Source: Euborellia annulipes | Lineage: Eukaryota; Arthropoda; Insecta; Dermaptera; Anisolabididae | Assembly: GCA_023213315.1 (NCBI GenBank) | Contig: JAKCPI010010857.1 | Coordinates: forward strand, 1 to 64,000 | DNA: 64,000 bases | Direction of reading: 5' to 3' | The notes under the pieces: model-generated | The model's input: the letters and a program-made list of their open reading frames with translations, nothing else | Told to the model about the DNA's origin: nothing | Databases searched by the model: none | Part shown: piece after piece, positions 63,821 to 64,000 of the stretch | Layout: each line of letters starts with the position of its first letter | Numbering within the stretch: the stretch's first letter is position 1 | Made by a program: the position numbers and the translations under genes

Positions 63821-64000
63821 ATAGTTTAAAATGAAGAAATTAGGCTTTAAAGTAGGAATATTGTAATTTTTTAAACAAAGTAGTATGAGACTGTTAACAA
63901 GAATATAATCTTATAGTCCAGTCAAAATAGACTAAATTATGATTCCAGTTTGCATTAATTCCCAACAAGCTGGATTTTTGTGCAGGTCTTGAATACGTCA
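63821..64000. other. AT-rich sequence to the window end
   Basis: No feature is recognised. Confidence 0.45.

Overview
This window is strongly AT-rich, non-coding eukaryotic DNA with no recognisable host protein-coding gene in 64 kb. The BEL/Pao LTR retrotransposon, a class known only from animals, the tRNA-derived SINEs, the mariner-type transposase remnant and the many short inverted-repeat elements point to an invertebrate animal, most likely an arthropod with a repeat-rich genome. The species cannot be told from this sequence. Almost every long open frame outside the retrotransposon is chance or lies inside a repeat.

The only substantial genes belong to one BEL/Pao element on the minus strand (18803-25448). 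It has two 673-bp LTRs that look identical by eye and a 5-bp target duplication CCAGG. It carries a tRNA-type primer site, a polypurine tract, and Gag, protease, reverse transcriptase, RNase H and integrase. The reading frame is broken twice: an in-frame TAG in Gag (24150-24152) and a one-base frameshift just before the integrase catalytic core (about 20470-20490). The copy is therefore young but, as read here, defective.

The rest is a mosaic of nested repeats. (1) A tRNA-derived SINE family with A and B boxes, often flanked by 9-12-bp target duplications (10 kb, 15 kb, 25.9 kb, 42.9 kb, 43.7 kb, 55.7 kb). (2) A family called R here, about 0.6-1 kb, non-coding, with about 11 copies; one end is a TACTTTCTCTTACC palindrome and the other a hairpin made of CTGGTGTGAC and its inverse. 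(3) hAT-like MITEs with CAGNGGCG-type ends, poly-G/C tracts and 8-bp duplications. (4) TA-flanked mariner-like elements (5574-7189, 7335-9458, 11148-11348, 31033-31238, 35213-36294, 40235-40391, 62760-63818). (5) Palindromic elements carrying a CTGAAGA-stem-GAAAC motif that resembles a hammerhead ribozyme core (29.1, 33.3, 42.5, 56.0, 60.0, 60.5 and 62.5 kb). (6) Satellite-like arrays (5775-6342, 27453-28090, 60155-60415).

Two places deserve most attention. At 5591-6996 an inverted-repeat element holds eight 72-bp tandem units, each repeating 15 bp of its own terminal repeat with one mismatch. It also holds a 50-codon frame that looks like the first exon of a lost autonomous parent or a captured gene. 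At 55.3-56.4 kb a mariner remnant contains a SINE, which in turn contains a hammerhead-like palindrome with a 12-bp target duplication.
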